Source: Pseudomonas azotoformans (lineage in GTDB: Bacteria > Pseudomonadota > Gammaproteobacteria > Pseudomonadales > Pseudomonadaceae). From it: a stretch of 64,000 nt of DNA. Positions 8,053 to 15,785 of the stretch are shown one piece after another. Both the position numbers and the translations under genes were made by a program. Positions within the stretch are counted from its first letter, which is position 1. Each line of letters starts with the position of its first letter. Location: assembly GCF_001579805.1 (NCBI RefSeq), contig NZ_CP014546.1, positions 3,100,001 to 3,164,000 on the forward strand, read 5' to 3'. The notes beneath the pieces are model-generated. The model was not told the origin of the DNA and searched no databases. It worked only from the letters and a program-made list of their open reading frames with translations.

Positions 8053-8068
8053 GTATCCAAGTGGATAC
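8053..8068. promoter_or_regulatory. Candidate operator of the HigBA-like pair
   Basis: GTATCC (8053-8058) and GGATAC (8063-8068) form a perfect inverted repeat with a 4-bp spacer, 21 bp before the toxin GTG. Its position fits autorepression by the HTH antidote. Confidence 0.5.
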
Positions 8069-8279
8069 TTGTTGGCAATAGGAATGGCAGATGGCAAAGG
8101 CTGGGGAGGATGCGTGGGGAGCGCTTCGGTTTCAAACGTTCTTGGACGTTTTCCTGTTGCCAAAATTTGCAGTGGCAGTTCGGGGAGAGAGGCTGTATTC
8201 GAACCTTGCGGCATTGCCTACACAACCATCAGAATCGTCCGAGTTGTGCGTCTTGGGCGACCTCTTTAAGGTTCGTCTG

Positions 8280-8467
8280 CCGCTGCCCATCAGCGGTCGG
8301 GTTTAGTAGCTCGATTTGATCAACGGCGTATGGCTGTACCATCGTTTAGGCATGTTGGTGTCTGTGCTCAATGGTGGCTGTACGCAGGGCACTTTCGAGT
8401 GCGCCGGTTTTGTTGATCCGCCGGTCTACTAACCTGCATACAGCCGCCACCCATTGTTTAGTAGCTC
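8280..8467 (+). ncRNA. Putative structured leader upstream of the DUF6124 gene
   Basis: No gene is supported between 8032 and 8497. The stretch 8280-8467 has several nested pairings: a CCGCTG/CAGCGG hairpin (8280-8296); a UUCG-capped hairpin GCACT-TTCG-AGTGC near 8389-8403; a long stem pairing the region around 8374-8388 (GGTGG and CTGTACGCAG) with CTGCATACAG and CCACC around 8434-8452; and CTACTAA (8425-8431) able to pair with TTTAGTAG of a later repeat. The 12-mer GTTTAGTAGCTC occurs twice, at 8301-8312 and 8456-8467, the second copy about 30 bp before the start codon. This looks like a cis-regulatory RNA or a small transcribed repeat; I cannot link it to a named RNA family. Confidence 0.5.
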
Positions 8468-8497
8468 TGGAAGGTGGTTCTTACCGAGGATCAACAG

Positions 8498-8737
8498 ATG
8501 TGTAATGACTCATGTAATCCATCCGTAAAACTGTTCAGCGTCCGTCCCGAAGCCAACACCGAAGCACTGCTCGCCAACGCCTACGAAACCATCGCCGGCG
8601 CGGGAGCCATGACCAGTGAGTTCGCCGAAACCCTGCCTTCCCAACAGCGCTACCTGGCCCTTGCGATTCAGCAAATGATCGAGTTGGGGCTGATGCTGGT
8701 GGAAGCGGCGCAGGACCGCGTGGATCAAGCCGCCTAG
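8498..8737 (+). CDS. DUF6124/DUF3077-family small protein
   Basis: 79 residues from the ATG at 8498, which has GAGGA eight bases upstream; a GTG at 8474 in the same frame has no such site. The core (LFSVRPEANTEALLANAYET then the helical ALAIQQMIELGLMLVEAAQD) matches the DUF6124 proteins widespread in Pseudomonas, often present in several paralogues and of unknown function. This copy is short at the N-terminus compared with the roughly 110-residue family form. It is preceded by a structured leader with a duplicated 12-mer. Confidence 0.75.
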   Translation: MCNDSCNPSVKLFSVRPEANTEALLANAYETIAGAGAMTSEFAETLPSQQRYLALAIQQMIELGLMLVEAAQDRVDQAA

Positions 8738-8815
8738 GTCACTTGGCGCACTGCATAGGCTTGCCTTCCCAGGCCGCCCATACCAAGGGGGAGGGGAGCC
8801 AACAAATTCCAAATC

Positions 8816-9121
8816 TTAAAGGGACGAGGCCAGCGTAAACGGAATGCGCAATGCGCCGATCGGTCCTTCCCGCACGCCGCACATTTCATCGTGCACGCAG
8901 TGCTGCACCAGCACGCAGGGAAAGGGTGGAACCCGTTGCAACAGGCTGCGCAAATGCGTGGTGGAGCCGATGCGCAGCGGCTTGGCGTCATCGCCCTGCA
9001 GTGTCATCTCAGCGTTATCCAGCCTGACACGCGCGATATAGAAGCCACCCTCCAGCGACAGTAACTCCAGCTCTCGAACTTCACCGTTCAGGGCCAACTC
9101 AGTCAGCATTTGCAGGTTCAT
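8816..9121 (-). CDS. DUF6482-family protein
   Basis: 101 residues, cytoplasmic, with no signal peptide or membrane segment. The sequence (MNLQMLTELALNGEVRELEL then FYIARVRLD and a C-terminal VLVQHCVHDEMCG) resembles the DUF6482 proteins of Pseudomonas, whose role is unknown. A GAGAGGG ribosome site precedes the ATG. It lies 23 bp downstream of the DUF3833 lipoprotein gene and is probably cotranscribed with it. Confidence 0.7.
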   Translation of the reverse strand: MNLQMLTELALNGEVRELELLSLEGGFYIARVRLDNAEMTLQGDDAKPLRIGSTTHLRSLLQRVPPFPCVLVQHCVHDEMCGVREGPIGALRIPFTLASSL

Positions 9122-9144
9122 GTTTCACCCTCTCTGCGGGTCAT

Positions 9145-9669
9145 TCATTGGCGACGAAAGAACAGCGTGACCTGGCCCCATTCGACGCCGAACTTGGTCA
9201 TGCTGGAGCGGTTGATCAAGGTGTCCTCGTCCATCAGATACATCCAGTCATCAAAGCTCACCTCGTAGACCGAACCGTCCACCGGCAGGTTGAGCCTGTA
9301 GCGCCAACGCAGCGCGTTACCCGCCACTTCGCCGATCGCCTCGCCGACCACATCACCCGCCCGGCCCTTCCAGCGCCCCGGGCCATCCGGTGTCAGCGTC
9401 CACACACGTTGTTGACGCGTGCCATCGCTGTACAGAAAACGCTCGTCGAGAATCAAGGCATTGCCCTCGCGCCGGCTGGCGATAGCCACTTCAAAGCGCT
9501 TGGTGACCTCACCGGAACGCTTCTGGAAAATGCCCCAGGCCTTGACGGGTTTGCTGAAGAACCGCTCCAGGTCCAGCTGCGGCTGCTGATCAACGTAGCG
9601 CTCGACGCCTAAGTTGGCGCAACTGCTCAAACTCAACATCAATACCCATGAAACCAGTAGACGTGTCAT
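9145..9669 (-). CDS. DUF3833 lipoprotein
   Basis: 174 residues. The N-terminus is a lipoprotein signal peptide (MTRLLVSWVLMLSLSSCANL) with a lipobox S-S-C at Cys17, so the mature protein is acylated; residue +2 is Ala, predicting outer-membrane sorting. The body (LDLERFFSKPVKAWGIFQKR through NRSSMTKFGVEWGQVTLFF) matches DUF3833, a lipocalin-like beta-barrel family of unknown ligand. GGAG lies nine bases before the ATG. The DUF6482 gene follows closely. Confidence 0.85.
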   Translation of the reverse strand: MTRLLVSWVLMLSLSSCANLGVERYVDQQPQLDLERFFSKPVKAWGIFQKRSGEVTKRFEVAIASRREGNALILDERFLYSDGTRQQRVWTLTPDGPGRWKGRAGDVVGEAIGEVAGNALRWRYRLNLPVDGSVYEVSFDDWMYLMDEDTLINRSSMTKFGVEWGQVTLFFRRQ

Positions 9670-9777
9670 GGCTCGGCTCCGTGATTGTGCGTCAGCGCAT
9701 TCGAAGGATACTTGTACAAGAATATAGATTTGTACAGGTATTCCCGACCGATGAATGATGCGTCAAATCCCGGCCAT

Positions 9778-9808
9778 AAAAAAACCGGCCACCTAGGACC
9801 GGTTTTTT
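9778..9808. terminator. Terminator downstream of tRNA-Gly
   Basis: AAAAAACCGG (9779-9788) pairs with CCGGTTTTTT (9799-9808) across a 10-nt loop. With A and T runs on both sides it can end transcription in either direction; on the minus strand it follows the tRNA-Gly gene. Confidence 0.8.
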
Positions 9809-9854
9809 ATGCATCCCCCGTCAAACACAACTTGACGAGAAACGAGAATTTGAG

Positions 9855-9928
9855 TGGAGCGGGTAGAGGGAATCGAACCCTCGTCGGAAGCTTGGGAAGC
9901 TACTGTTCTACCATTAAACTATACCCGC
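9855..9928 (-). tRNA. tRNA-Gly(CCC)
   Basis: 74 nt including an encoded CCA. The acceptor stem is GCGGGTA with TACCCGC, the D stem GTTT with GAAC, and the T arm GAGGG-TTCGATT-CCCTC. The anticodon loop TTCCCAA gives anticodon CCC, reading GGG. In the anticodon stem GTAGC faces GCTTC, leaving a U-U opposition at positions 28 and 42, which is tolerated but unusual. It has its own terminator at 9778. Confidence 0.95.
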
Positions 9929-10000
9929 TCAGAGCGGCTGACTTTGTACCAGATGTTCGCGGGGATTTGAAGTTTTTCTTCAAAAATGTGTGGGTTACGT

Positions 10001-10036
10001 GCTTGTGGGAGCAGGCAAGCCAGCTCCCCCACAAGC
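10001..10036. repeat. REP-like palindrome 3' of phaG
   Basis: GCTTGTGGGAGC (10001-10012) faces GCTCCCCCACAAGC (10023-10036), an imperfect stem with two extra C. The core of GTGGGAGC plus GGCAAGCC is typical of the abundant extragenic palindromes of fluorescent pseudomonads. It lies immediately beyond the phaG stop codon and may stabilise the 3' end of the message or end transcription. Confidence 0.6.
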
Positions 10037-10038
10037 GT

Positions 10039-10923
10039 TCAAATGGCAAAGGCATGCTGCGACTGACCCTGGGGATAGCGCAACCGGCTGACTTGCCGCT
10101 GCGGTTTCAAGAAGCCCACCACCGCCTCTCGGCTGTCCCGGCACGCCGCCTTGTGCTCCATGTCCAGGAAATGCCCTGTCGCTTGAATCGTACTGAAGCT
10201 GCTGTTGGCCACATGCTGGCCAAACAGCTTGGCATCCTGGGCGCTGGTGTATTCGTCCCATTCACCGTTGAGAAACAATACCGGAATGTCGATCTGCTTG
10301 GCCGCCTTGAGGTAGCACAGGCGGTCACTGTTGAGCACATGGCTGATGTGAAAGTGCATCTGCCCATACTCATGCTCGGCCAGGCTGCTCACGTGCTTGT
10401 AGTTGAAGCGCTTGAACAGTGACGGCAGGTGTTTGCCGATGGTGCTGTTGACGAGGTGGCCGACGCGGTCGCGGTCGAGGTTGCCGAGGTAGTCGACGCC
10501 GCGTTCGAGGTAGTCGCGCATTGGGGCGTTGATCACCGGGGAGAACGAACTGATCACGGCCTTCTCCACGCGACGTGGGCGATGGGCGAGGGCGACCAGG
10601 GTGGCGGCGCCGCCCCAGGAAAATGACAGTACGTGCTCGGCGGCGAAGTGGTCGATGAGTTCCAGCAGGAGCTGGCCTTCAACTTCCTTCGTCAGCATTT
10701 GCTCATGACGGTTATGGATTTTGGAGCGGCCAGCGTAGGGCTGGTCGTACAAAACCACATTGAATTGCGGGTACAGGCTTTTCACGGTTTGGGCGAAGGA
10801 TGCCGTGGTGGCCATGGAGCCGTTGACCAGGATGATGGTCTTTGCAGCAGCGTCCGCGCGATAGAACTCCGTGTAAACCCGATACTGACCCTGTATATCC
10901 AGCACAGCGATTTCTGGCCTCAT
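10039..10923 (-). CDS. phaG: PhaG, 3-hydroxyacyl-ACP:CoA transacylase / thioesterase
   Basis: 294 residues from the ATG at 10923, preferred over upstream in-frame starts because CAGGAG lies ten bases before it and MRPEIAVLDIQGQYRVYTEF is the known PhaG start. PhaG links de novo fatty acid synthesis to medium-chain polyhydroxyalkanoate by releasing (R)-3-hydroxyacyl groups from ACP. It has the alpha/beta-hydrolase fold: nucleophile Ser102 in S-F-S-W-G-G, an acidic residue in G-E-W-D-E-Y, and His in G-H-F-L-D-M. The C-terminal QHAFAI end is shared with the P. putida enzyme as I remember it. RhlA is a paralogous family but is usually paired with rhlB, which is absent here. Confidence 0.93.
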   Translation of the reverse strand: MRPEIAVLDIQGQYRVYTEFYRADAAAKTIILVNGSMATTASFAQTVKSLYPQFNVVLYDQPYAGRSKIHNRHEQMLTKEVEGQLLLELIDHFAAEHVLSFSWGGAATLVALAHRPRRVEKAVISSFSPVINAPMRDYLERGVDYLGNLDRDRVGHLVNSTIGKHLPSLFKRFNYKHVSSLAEHEYGQMHFHISHVLNSDRLCYLKAAKQIDIPVLFLNGEWDEYTSAQDAKLFGQHVANSSFSTIQATGHFLDMEHKAACRDSREAVVGFLKPQRQVSRLRYPQGQSQHAFAI

Positions 10924-11134
10924 GTCGTAAGACTCCTGGCAAGCGGGTAGAGCGCGCAGATCACTCTGCACGAGCTTTGTGACAGGTAGGCATACGCCTG
11001 GAAAAGGAGGGCCCATGTCGGTCCGATGACGGCTGGCCGACGGCTGTTGTTATGGCGGGCTGTTTGCCTGAGAGGCCCGTAGATCAAGCGCGGGCGGGGC
11101 AAGGTGTTTCTTGGAGGTTATAGGCGACTCGCCA

Positions 11135-11164
11135 GTCATATTTAAACTGGTGATCCTGATTCAA
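11135..11164 (-). promoter_or_regulatory. Candidate sigma70-type promoter of phaG
   Basis: In the 305-bp space between the phaG start (10923) and the rsuA end (11229) there is no gene. On the minus strand TTGAAT (11164-11159) is followed after 18 bp by TATGAC (11140-11135), a moderate match to -35 and -10. No other strong signal was seen in this gap, and there is no clear terminator for rsuA. Confidence 0.3.
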
Positions 11165-11228
11165 GCAGCAGAGGTGCTACCCCGCAAGGCGACAGGACTT
11201 TTTTTTGCCATCACCGGCCGAACGGTCG

Positions 11229-11921
11229 TCAGACCTGTCGGATTTCGTCGTCGGTCAGCGCTCGATACTCGCCTGGAGCAAGGGCGGCATCCAACACCAA
11301 GGGGCCCATGCGCTCGCGATGCAGGCCGATCACCTTGTTATCAAAGTGCCCGAACATGCGTTTTACTTGGTGGTAGCGGCCTTCAACGATGCTCAGCCGT
11401 GCGGTAGTCGGCCCCAGCAATTCCAACTCGGCGGGTTGGGTGGTGAGGTCTTCGAATGCGAAGTACAGACCCTCGGTAAAGGTACTCGCATATTCAGGGC
11501 CGATAGCCTGCTCGGTCTCTACGAGGTAGACCTTGGGCAGTTTGGTCTGTGGCTGCGTCAGCCGCCTCGACCATTGGCCATCGTTGGTGATCAGCATCAG
11601 ACCGGTGGTGTTGAAATCCAGACGACCGGCAATGTGCAGCTCATGTTTGTCCGGCTCAGCAAGTAAATCCAGCACGGTTGGGTGCTGTGGGTCCGCGGTT
11701 GCGCTTACGCAACCCTGGGGTTTGTGCAGCATGAAGTAGCGCGCCGGTTTGCCGGCTTGCAACACTTCATCGTCAACGCACACACGGCTGAACTCACGAA
11801 CCTCATGATGAGGATCACTGACGGCAACACCATCCACAGACACACGCCGTTCAACCAGCAACAAGCGAACCTGGTGGCGATTGAAGCGCGGCAGGTTACT
11901 GAGGAAACGGTCAACCCGCAT
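11229..11921 (-). CDS. rsuA: 16S rRNA pseudouridine synthase, RsuA family
   Basis: 230 residues. An S4-like RNA-binding domain (residues 1-55, MRVDRFLSNLPRFNRHQVRL) precedes the catalytic domain. Motif II, H-I-A-G-R-L-D-F-N-T-T-G-L-M-L, holds the catalytic aspartate, and the late E-G-R-Y-H-Q-V-K-R-M-F motif is the RsuA/RluB signature. RsuA makes pseudouridine 516 in 16S rRNA; the length and the GRLDFNTTG form favour RsuA over RluB, E or F. Its ATG overlaps the stop of the upstream cysteine-rich gene by one base (TAATG), so the two are coupled. Confidence 0.87.
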   Translation of the reverse strand: MRVDRFLSNLPRFNRHQVRLLLVERRVSVDGVAVSDPHHEVREFSRVCVDDEVLQAGKPARYFMLHKPQGCVSATADPQHPTVLDLLAEPDKHELHIAGRLDFNTTGLMLITNDGQWSRRLTQPQTKLPKVYLVETEQAIGPEYASTFTEGLYFAFEDLTTQPAELELLGPTTARLSIVEGRYHQVKRMFGHFDNKVIGLHRERMGPLVLDAALAPGEYRALTDDEIRQV

Positions 11922-12151
11922 TATTTCGGCTCAGCTGCGCGTAACTGCTCATCCACTTGGGCACAACGCGGGCACAGGCAGGCCTTGTTGCGCAGTTCCA
12001 AGGGCAGGGCTTCGAGCACTGCTGGGTCGATGTTGACGCTAAAGCACCAGCAGGCTTGGTCGGCTGTGCGCGGGTCGGCCAGGGTGCAGTCGTTGCGCGC
12101 GCCGCAGGCGGGGCAGTGAGTGGGGGTGGTCATGGTGGGTTCAGGAAACAT
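11921..12151 (-). CDS. Cysteine-rich CWC family protein
   Basis: 76 residues from the ATG at 12151, which has GGAG nine bases upstream; an ATG at 12133 is an alternative. It has four paired cysteines or more in a probable zinc-ribbon layout: CPAC near residue 15, C-T-L then CWCF, and a C-terminal CLCPRC. This is the cysteine-rich CWC domain family, commonly found next to rsuA-like pseudouridine synthases. Function unknown; RNA or protein binding is a guess. The stop codon overlaps the rsuA start. Confidence 0.82.
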   Translation of the reverse strand: MFPEPTMTTPTHCPACGARNDCTLADPRTADQACWCFSVNIDPAVLEALPLELRNKACLCPRCAQVDEQLRAAEPK

Positions 12152-12272
12152 CGCGGAAGTCTCCACACGATACCAGATCGTCGGAAACAGATGTTTCAAC
12201 CTATGTCCAAAACGCACCAGATTCAGTTTTTGATGTCCCATATTTTGTCATCCGGCGAAAGCTGGATGCCGC

Positions 12273-12291
12273 CCTCCAGCGTCGCTGGAGG
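12273..12291. promoter_or_regulatory. Perfect hairpin in the leader of the Tyr/Pro-rich lipoprotein gene
   Basis: CCTCCAGCG (12273-12281) and CGCTGGAGG (12283-12291) form a perfect 9-bp inverted repeat around one base, 28 bp before the ATG and just before the AGGAGG ribosome site. It could be an operator or a translation-control hairpin; it is not followed by a T run, so termination is unlikely. Confidence 0.4.
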
Positions 12292-12318
12292 TGCTCTTCC
12301 GCGGTCCAGGAGGCCGCC

Positions 12319-12681
12319 ATGTATCGACGACTGCTGCTCAGCGCTTTACTCGGTCTGACCCTTTCCGCTTGCGTGCCCTATTACGATGGCGGCCAGAGCT
12401 ATTACCGTTCGGAGGTCTACACCTCACCGGCACCGGTGTATTACTACGGCGGCGGCACGGCGTATCAGTACCGCCGTGATTACTACCCCGCACCGCGCTA
12501 CTACGCGCCACAACCGCGCTATTACTCGGCCCCGCGTTATTACCAGCCGGCCCCGCGTTACTACGGGCCGCGTGCCGGTTACCGGCCGTATCCGAACCAG
12601 GGCTGGGGCGGTGATCGTTGGGGAAATGGGGGGCATGGACGCGGTTCCGACCATGGAGGTGGCCGCGGCGGTCACCGTTGA
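12319..12681 (+). CDS. Tyr/Pro-rich repetitive lipoprotein
   Basis: 120 residues, family not recognised. A lipoprotein signal peptide (MYRRLLLSALLGLTLSACVP, lipobox L-S-A-C) gives Cys18 as the acylated residue. The mature part is built from degenerate repeats of the type (Y/R)-Y-Y-x-P-x-P-R-Y-Y, about eight copies between residues 40 and 92, ending in a Gly/His-rich tail (WGNGGHGRGSDHGGGRGGHR) that could bind metal. AGGAGG lies six bases before the ATG. Such YxP-rich lipoproteins are common in Pseudomonas, with no known role. A strong terminator follows. Confidence 0.8.
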   Translation: MYRRLLLSALLGLTLSACVPYYDGGQSYYRSEVYTSPAPVYYYGGGTAYQYRRDYYPAPRYYAPQPRYYSAPRYYQPAPRYYGPRAGYRPYPNQGWGGDRWGNGGHGRGSDHGGGRGGHR

Positions 12682-12696
12682 CAGGCCAGTGATGCA

Positions 12697-12722
12697 AGCG
12701 GCGCATGAAGCGCCGCTTTTTT
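12697..12722 (+). terminator. Rho-independent terminator
   Basis: AGCGGCGC (12697-12704) pairs with GCGCCGCT (12710-12717) with a 5-nt loop, followed by a T run to 12722. It ends the Tyr/Pro-rich lipoprotein transcript. Confidence 0.85.
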
Positions 12723-12736
12723 ATGGGCGCCAATAA

Positions 12737-13849
12737 TCAATAATCCGACAAGTCCGCCAACGGATGGCGGCCTTCCCACACCTTGTTGAAATGCGCCTGG
12801 ACCACCGCCTCCGGGATCGTATTGATATCGGGCCAATGCCAATGGGGCGCCTGGTCCTTGTCGATCAACCGTGCGCGCACCCCTTCACTGAATTCCGGGT
12901 GACGGCAGCAATTGAGGCTCATCGTGTATTCCATCTGGAACACCTGCGCCAGGGACAGGTGTCGGGCACGCTGGATCTGCTCCCACACCAGATGAGCGGT
13001 CAACGGGCAGCCTTCGCTCAGCGTCTTACCGGCGCGGCTGAACAGGGGATCGGCATGCTCACGCAGTGGGCTCAAGTTGCGCCAGGCACACCGCACATCT
13101 CCCACGTCCAGCCATTCGTCGATCTGGGCCCGGCGCGGCAGCCACTGCGCTTCAGGTTGCTGGTCGACAGCTTCCTGGGCCAGCGCCTTGAGCAGGCTGT
13201 TGAGTTGCATCGCGGTCTGTTCCTGCCAGTTCAGTTGCAGCAAGCCATCGAGTAACTCGTCTTGCTGATCATCGCGCAGGAAGCGGTCGGCCAGGCCCAG
13301 GTCCAACGCATCGCGACCGTTGATGTGCGCGCCGGTCAGCCCGAGGAACAGCCCGAGCTTGCCCGGCAGGCGTGACAGAAACCAACTGGCGCCGACGTCC
13401 GGGTACAGGCCGATGCTGATCTCCGGCATGGCCAACCGGCTGCTCGGCGTGACGATGCGCACTGCGGCGCTTTGCAGCAGGCCTATACCGCCCCCCAGCA
13501 CATAGCCGTGGCCCCAGCAAATCACCGGTTTTGGGTAAGTGTGCAGGCGGTAATCCAAACGGTATTCCGCCGCAAAAAATTGCGCCGCCAGGGCTGGCAC
13601 CACGCCAGGCTGTTCCCGACAGGCCTGCGCGAGGCTGCGCACTTCGCCCCCGGCGCAAAACGCCTTGGGACCATTGCCGCGCAGCAGTACACAGTGGATG
13701 TTCGGATCCTTGGCCCAGGCGTCCAGGCGTTCGCCCAGGGCCAGGATCATCGGTAGGGAAAGGGCATTGAGGGATTTTTCAGCGTCGAGGCTGGCGATGC
13801 CGATGCGGGCACCGTCGCTGCCGGTCAGCTCTTCGAAGTGCAGGTTCAT
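12737..13849 (-). CDS. Enoyl-CoA hydratase/isomerase family, 3-hydroxyisobutyryl-CoA hydrolase-like
   Basis: 370 residues from the ATG at 13849, which has TGAGGTCA seven bases upstream; upstream in-frame starts would add a basic tail without a ribosome site. The crotonase core is clear: the oxyanion-hole segment G-x-x-K-A-F-C-A-G-G-E-V near residue 66 and the P-K-P-V-I-C-W-G-H-G-Y-V-L-G-G-G-I-G-L block near 110. The length of about 370 and the E-x-x-I-G-L-Y-P-D-V-G-A-S-W-F-L motif fit 3-hydroxyisobutyryl-CoA hydrolase (valine breakdown) better than a 260-residue hydratase. There are no other valine genes nearby, so the substrate is uncertain. Confidence 0.82.
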   Translation of the reverse strand: MNLHFEELTGSDGARIGIASLDAEKSLNALSLPMILALGERLDAWAKDPNIHCVLLRGNGPKAFCAGGEVRSLAQACREQPGVVPALAAQFFAAEYRLDYRLHTYPKPVICWGHGYVLGGGIGLLQSAAVRIVTPSSRLAMPEISIGLYPDVGASWFLSRLPGKLGLFLGLTGAHINGRDALDLGLADRFLRDDQQDELLDGLLQLNWQEQTAMQLNSLLKALAQEAVDQQPEAQWLPRRAQIDEWLDVGDVRCAWRNLSPLREHADPLFSRAGKTLSEGCPLTAHLVWEQIQRARHLSLAQVFQMEYTMSLNCCRHPEFSEGVRARLIDKDQAPHWHWPDINTIPEAVVQAHFNKVWEGRHPLADLSDY

Positions 13850-13985
13850 CGTGACCTCAATCGATAAGGTGAAGGATGAGTATGATCGCTTCGTAGGAAA
13901 GCGCCGTTGGTGTGTCAGATCAATTGACAAGCGGGGTCGGCTTTCCTAGGGTTCGCCTCATTCTTTTTTACAAGACTATTCAACC

Positions 13986-14678
13986 ATGACCGAAGACGAC
14001 CGTATCAAACTCGAACCTAGCTGGAAACACGCCTTGCGGGATCAGTTCGAGCAGCCGTACATGGCCCAGTTACGCGAGTTCCTGCGCCAGGAACATGCCG
14101 CCGGCAAAGAGATCTACCCGCCCGGCCCACTGATTTTCAACGCGCTCAATTCCACACCGTTGGATAAGGTCAAAGTCGTGATCCTCGGCCAGGACCCTTA
14201 CCACGGTCCCGGCCAGGCCCACGGTTTGTGCTTCTCGGTGCAACCGGGCGTGCCGGCGCCACCGTCGCTGGTCAATATCTACAAAGAGCTCAAGCGTGAT
14301 CTGAACATCGACATCCCCAACCATGGCTACCTGCAAAGCTGGGCCGACCAAGGCGTGCTGATGCTCAACACCACCATGACCGTCGAGCGCGCCAACGCCA
14401 ACGCCCATGCGGGCAAGGGCTGGCAGTTCTTTACCGATCGGATTATCGAAGTGGTCAGCGAGCATCAGCCGCATCTGGTGTTCCTGTTGTGGGGTGCCCA
14501 TGCCCAGGGTAAACAGAAACTGATCGACGCGACCAAGCACCTGGTGCTGACGTCAGTACACCCGTCACCATTGTCGGCGTATCGCGGGTTCCTAGGGTGC
14601 GGGCACTTCAGCCGGACCAACAAGTTTCTTGAGCAGAATGGCGAGACGCCGATCGAGTGGCGGTTGCCGTCTGCCTGA
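13986..14678 (+). CDS. ung: Uracil-DNA glycosylase
   Basis: 230 residues, family 1 UDG, which excises uracil from DNA in base excision repair. Motif [11 protein letters not shown], holds the catalytic Asp; the C-terminal [11 protein letters not shown] is the leucine-intercalation loop with the catalytic His. Full length and intact. It is divergent from the crotonase gene; the ATG at 13986 follows a weak ribosome site. Confidence 0.97.
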   Translation: MTEDDRIKLEPSWKHALRDQFEQPYMAQLREFLRQEHAAGKEIYPPGPLIFNALNSTPLDKVKVVILGQDPYHGPGQAHGLCFSVQPGVPAPPSLVNIYKELKRDLNIDIPNHGYLQSWADQGVLMLNTTMTVERANANAHAGKGWQFFTDRIIEVVSEHQPHLVFLLWGAHAQGKQKLIDATKHLVLTSVHPSPLSAYRGFLGCGHFSRTNKFLEQNGETPIEWRLPSA

Positions 14679-14689
14679 CGGGTGTGGCG

Positions 14690-15628
14690 CTAAAGCCTGA
14701 CCATGGACACCGAGCTATTTCCGATATCAGCGACATACGCATTGCGGCCATCCGGAGCGACAACTATACCTCGCGGTTTGTCGAACCCTTTAATAGTGCC
14801 AGTGATGCGGTTCAGACGGGTGTCAATGATGCTGATCTGACCGCCGTCTGTTTCAGTGATATACGCCATTTCGCTGAGTCGATTGAAGGCAATGCGCCAA
14901 GGTCCCATAAGGCCGTTGATCTCCCCGCTGACATCAGGAATCAGTGCATCGCCAATGGTCATCCTTCCACTGTCGCGGTGGGAGATGTAGACACGTGGAT
15001 AGCGCGGGCTGTAACCGATAGCCGTGGGGATGCCCACGGCGGTTTTGATCGTTGCGAGGACGTTGTTGTTCGCGAGATCGACGATGACCCAGCCATCCAG
15101 ATCCGTGGCAATGTGAGCGCGAGCGTCATCGGGCGCCACTAGAATTTCCTTGGGGCTACGCACCGAGGTCTCCCCCACGCGTTGATGATTGCTGGTATCA
15201 AGGGCAACCAGTTTCGAGGCGCCGTGGTCGGCTACGTACAGTCTTGTACCCGTCGAATTCAGCGCTATGCCGTTAACGGTGATGAATCCTGTGATGGTCT
15301 CGACGACGGTGTTGTTCAAGGTTTCGATAACGTTAATGGACGTTCCAGTCGCGACGCTGTTGTCACTCACATAAATAGATGAGCCATCTGCTTTGATAGC
15401 TATCCATATGGGAGAACCCAGTCCTGTTATGGTCTGAATGATACTCAGGGGCTGGGTGCTCAGGGCGGTGACGGAGCCTGGTGTAGTGGCACTCGTCACA
15501 TACAGGCGTGTTCCCGCGCGGTTCATTACCAGGTTGTTGGGGGCGCCCGGTAGTGCGAGGGTTTCCACGATCGCTGCGGGTGCAACGGTGTCATCAGGGG
15601 AGGCGTGTGGGTCATTAATTTCCGTCAT
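14690..15628 (-). CDS. YncE/YVTN-type beta-propeller protein
   Basis: 312 residues with about seven repeats of the form G-(T/S)-x-(L/I/A)-Y-V-(T/S/A)-(S/D)-x followed some 20 residues later by (I/V)-x-T-I-x-G (for example GTRLYVTSATTPGSVTAL and RNAYVADIGNSSVSMV). This is the YVTN beta-propeller fold of surface or periplasmic proteins such as YncE. I see no signal peptide at the N-terminus (MTEINDPHASPDDTVAPAAI), so it is probably cytoplasmic or exported otherwise. Function unknown. It is convergent with ung at 14678. Confidence 0.78.
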   Translation of the reverse strand: MTEINDPHASPDDTVAPAAIVETLALPGAPNNLVMNRAGTRLYVTSATTPGSVTALSTQPLSIIQTITGLGSPIWIAIKADGSSIYVSDNSVATGTSINVIETLNNTVVETITGFITVNGIALNSTGTRLYVADHGASKLVALDTSNHQRVGETSVRSPKEILVAPDDARAHIATDLDGWVIVDLANNNVLATIKTAVGIPTAIGYSPRYPRVYISHRDSGRMTIGDALIPDVSGEINGLMGPWRIAFNRLSEMAYITETDGGQISIIDTRLNRITGTIKGFDKPRGIVVAPDGRNAYVADIGNSSVSMVRL

Positions 15629-15785
15629 TTGGGCATTCCTGCAGAACGAGATGGTGTCGGTATTGCGAGTGTTATCGCACTACGTGCGCTGAGTTAAGCG
15701 CTCAGGGGGCGGGGTGCCTACTGTGGTAAATGACAGTTCAGATGAGCGGTAATGGTTCCCGGTGGAACCACGACCAAAGCACGGC

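Noticed and set aside
8091..8306. 71-codon frame in the leader of the DUF6124 gene
   Set aside because: It runs into the structured leader; composition and lack of a ribosome site argue against coding.
9685..10422. 245-codon plus-strand frame over tRNA-Gly and phaG
   Set aside because: It would read through a tRNA gene, a terminator and the 3' half of phaG; not a gene.
10039..10923. phaG as RhlA of rhamnolipid synthesis
   Set aside because: The N- and C-terminal sequences match PhaG, and no rhlB glycosyltransferase follows.
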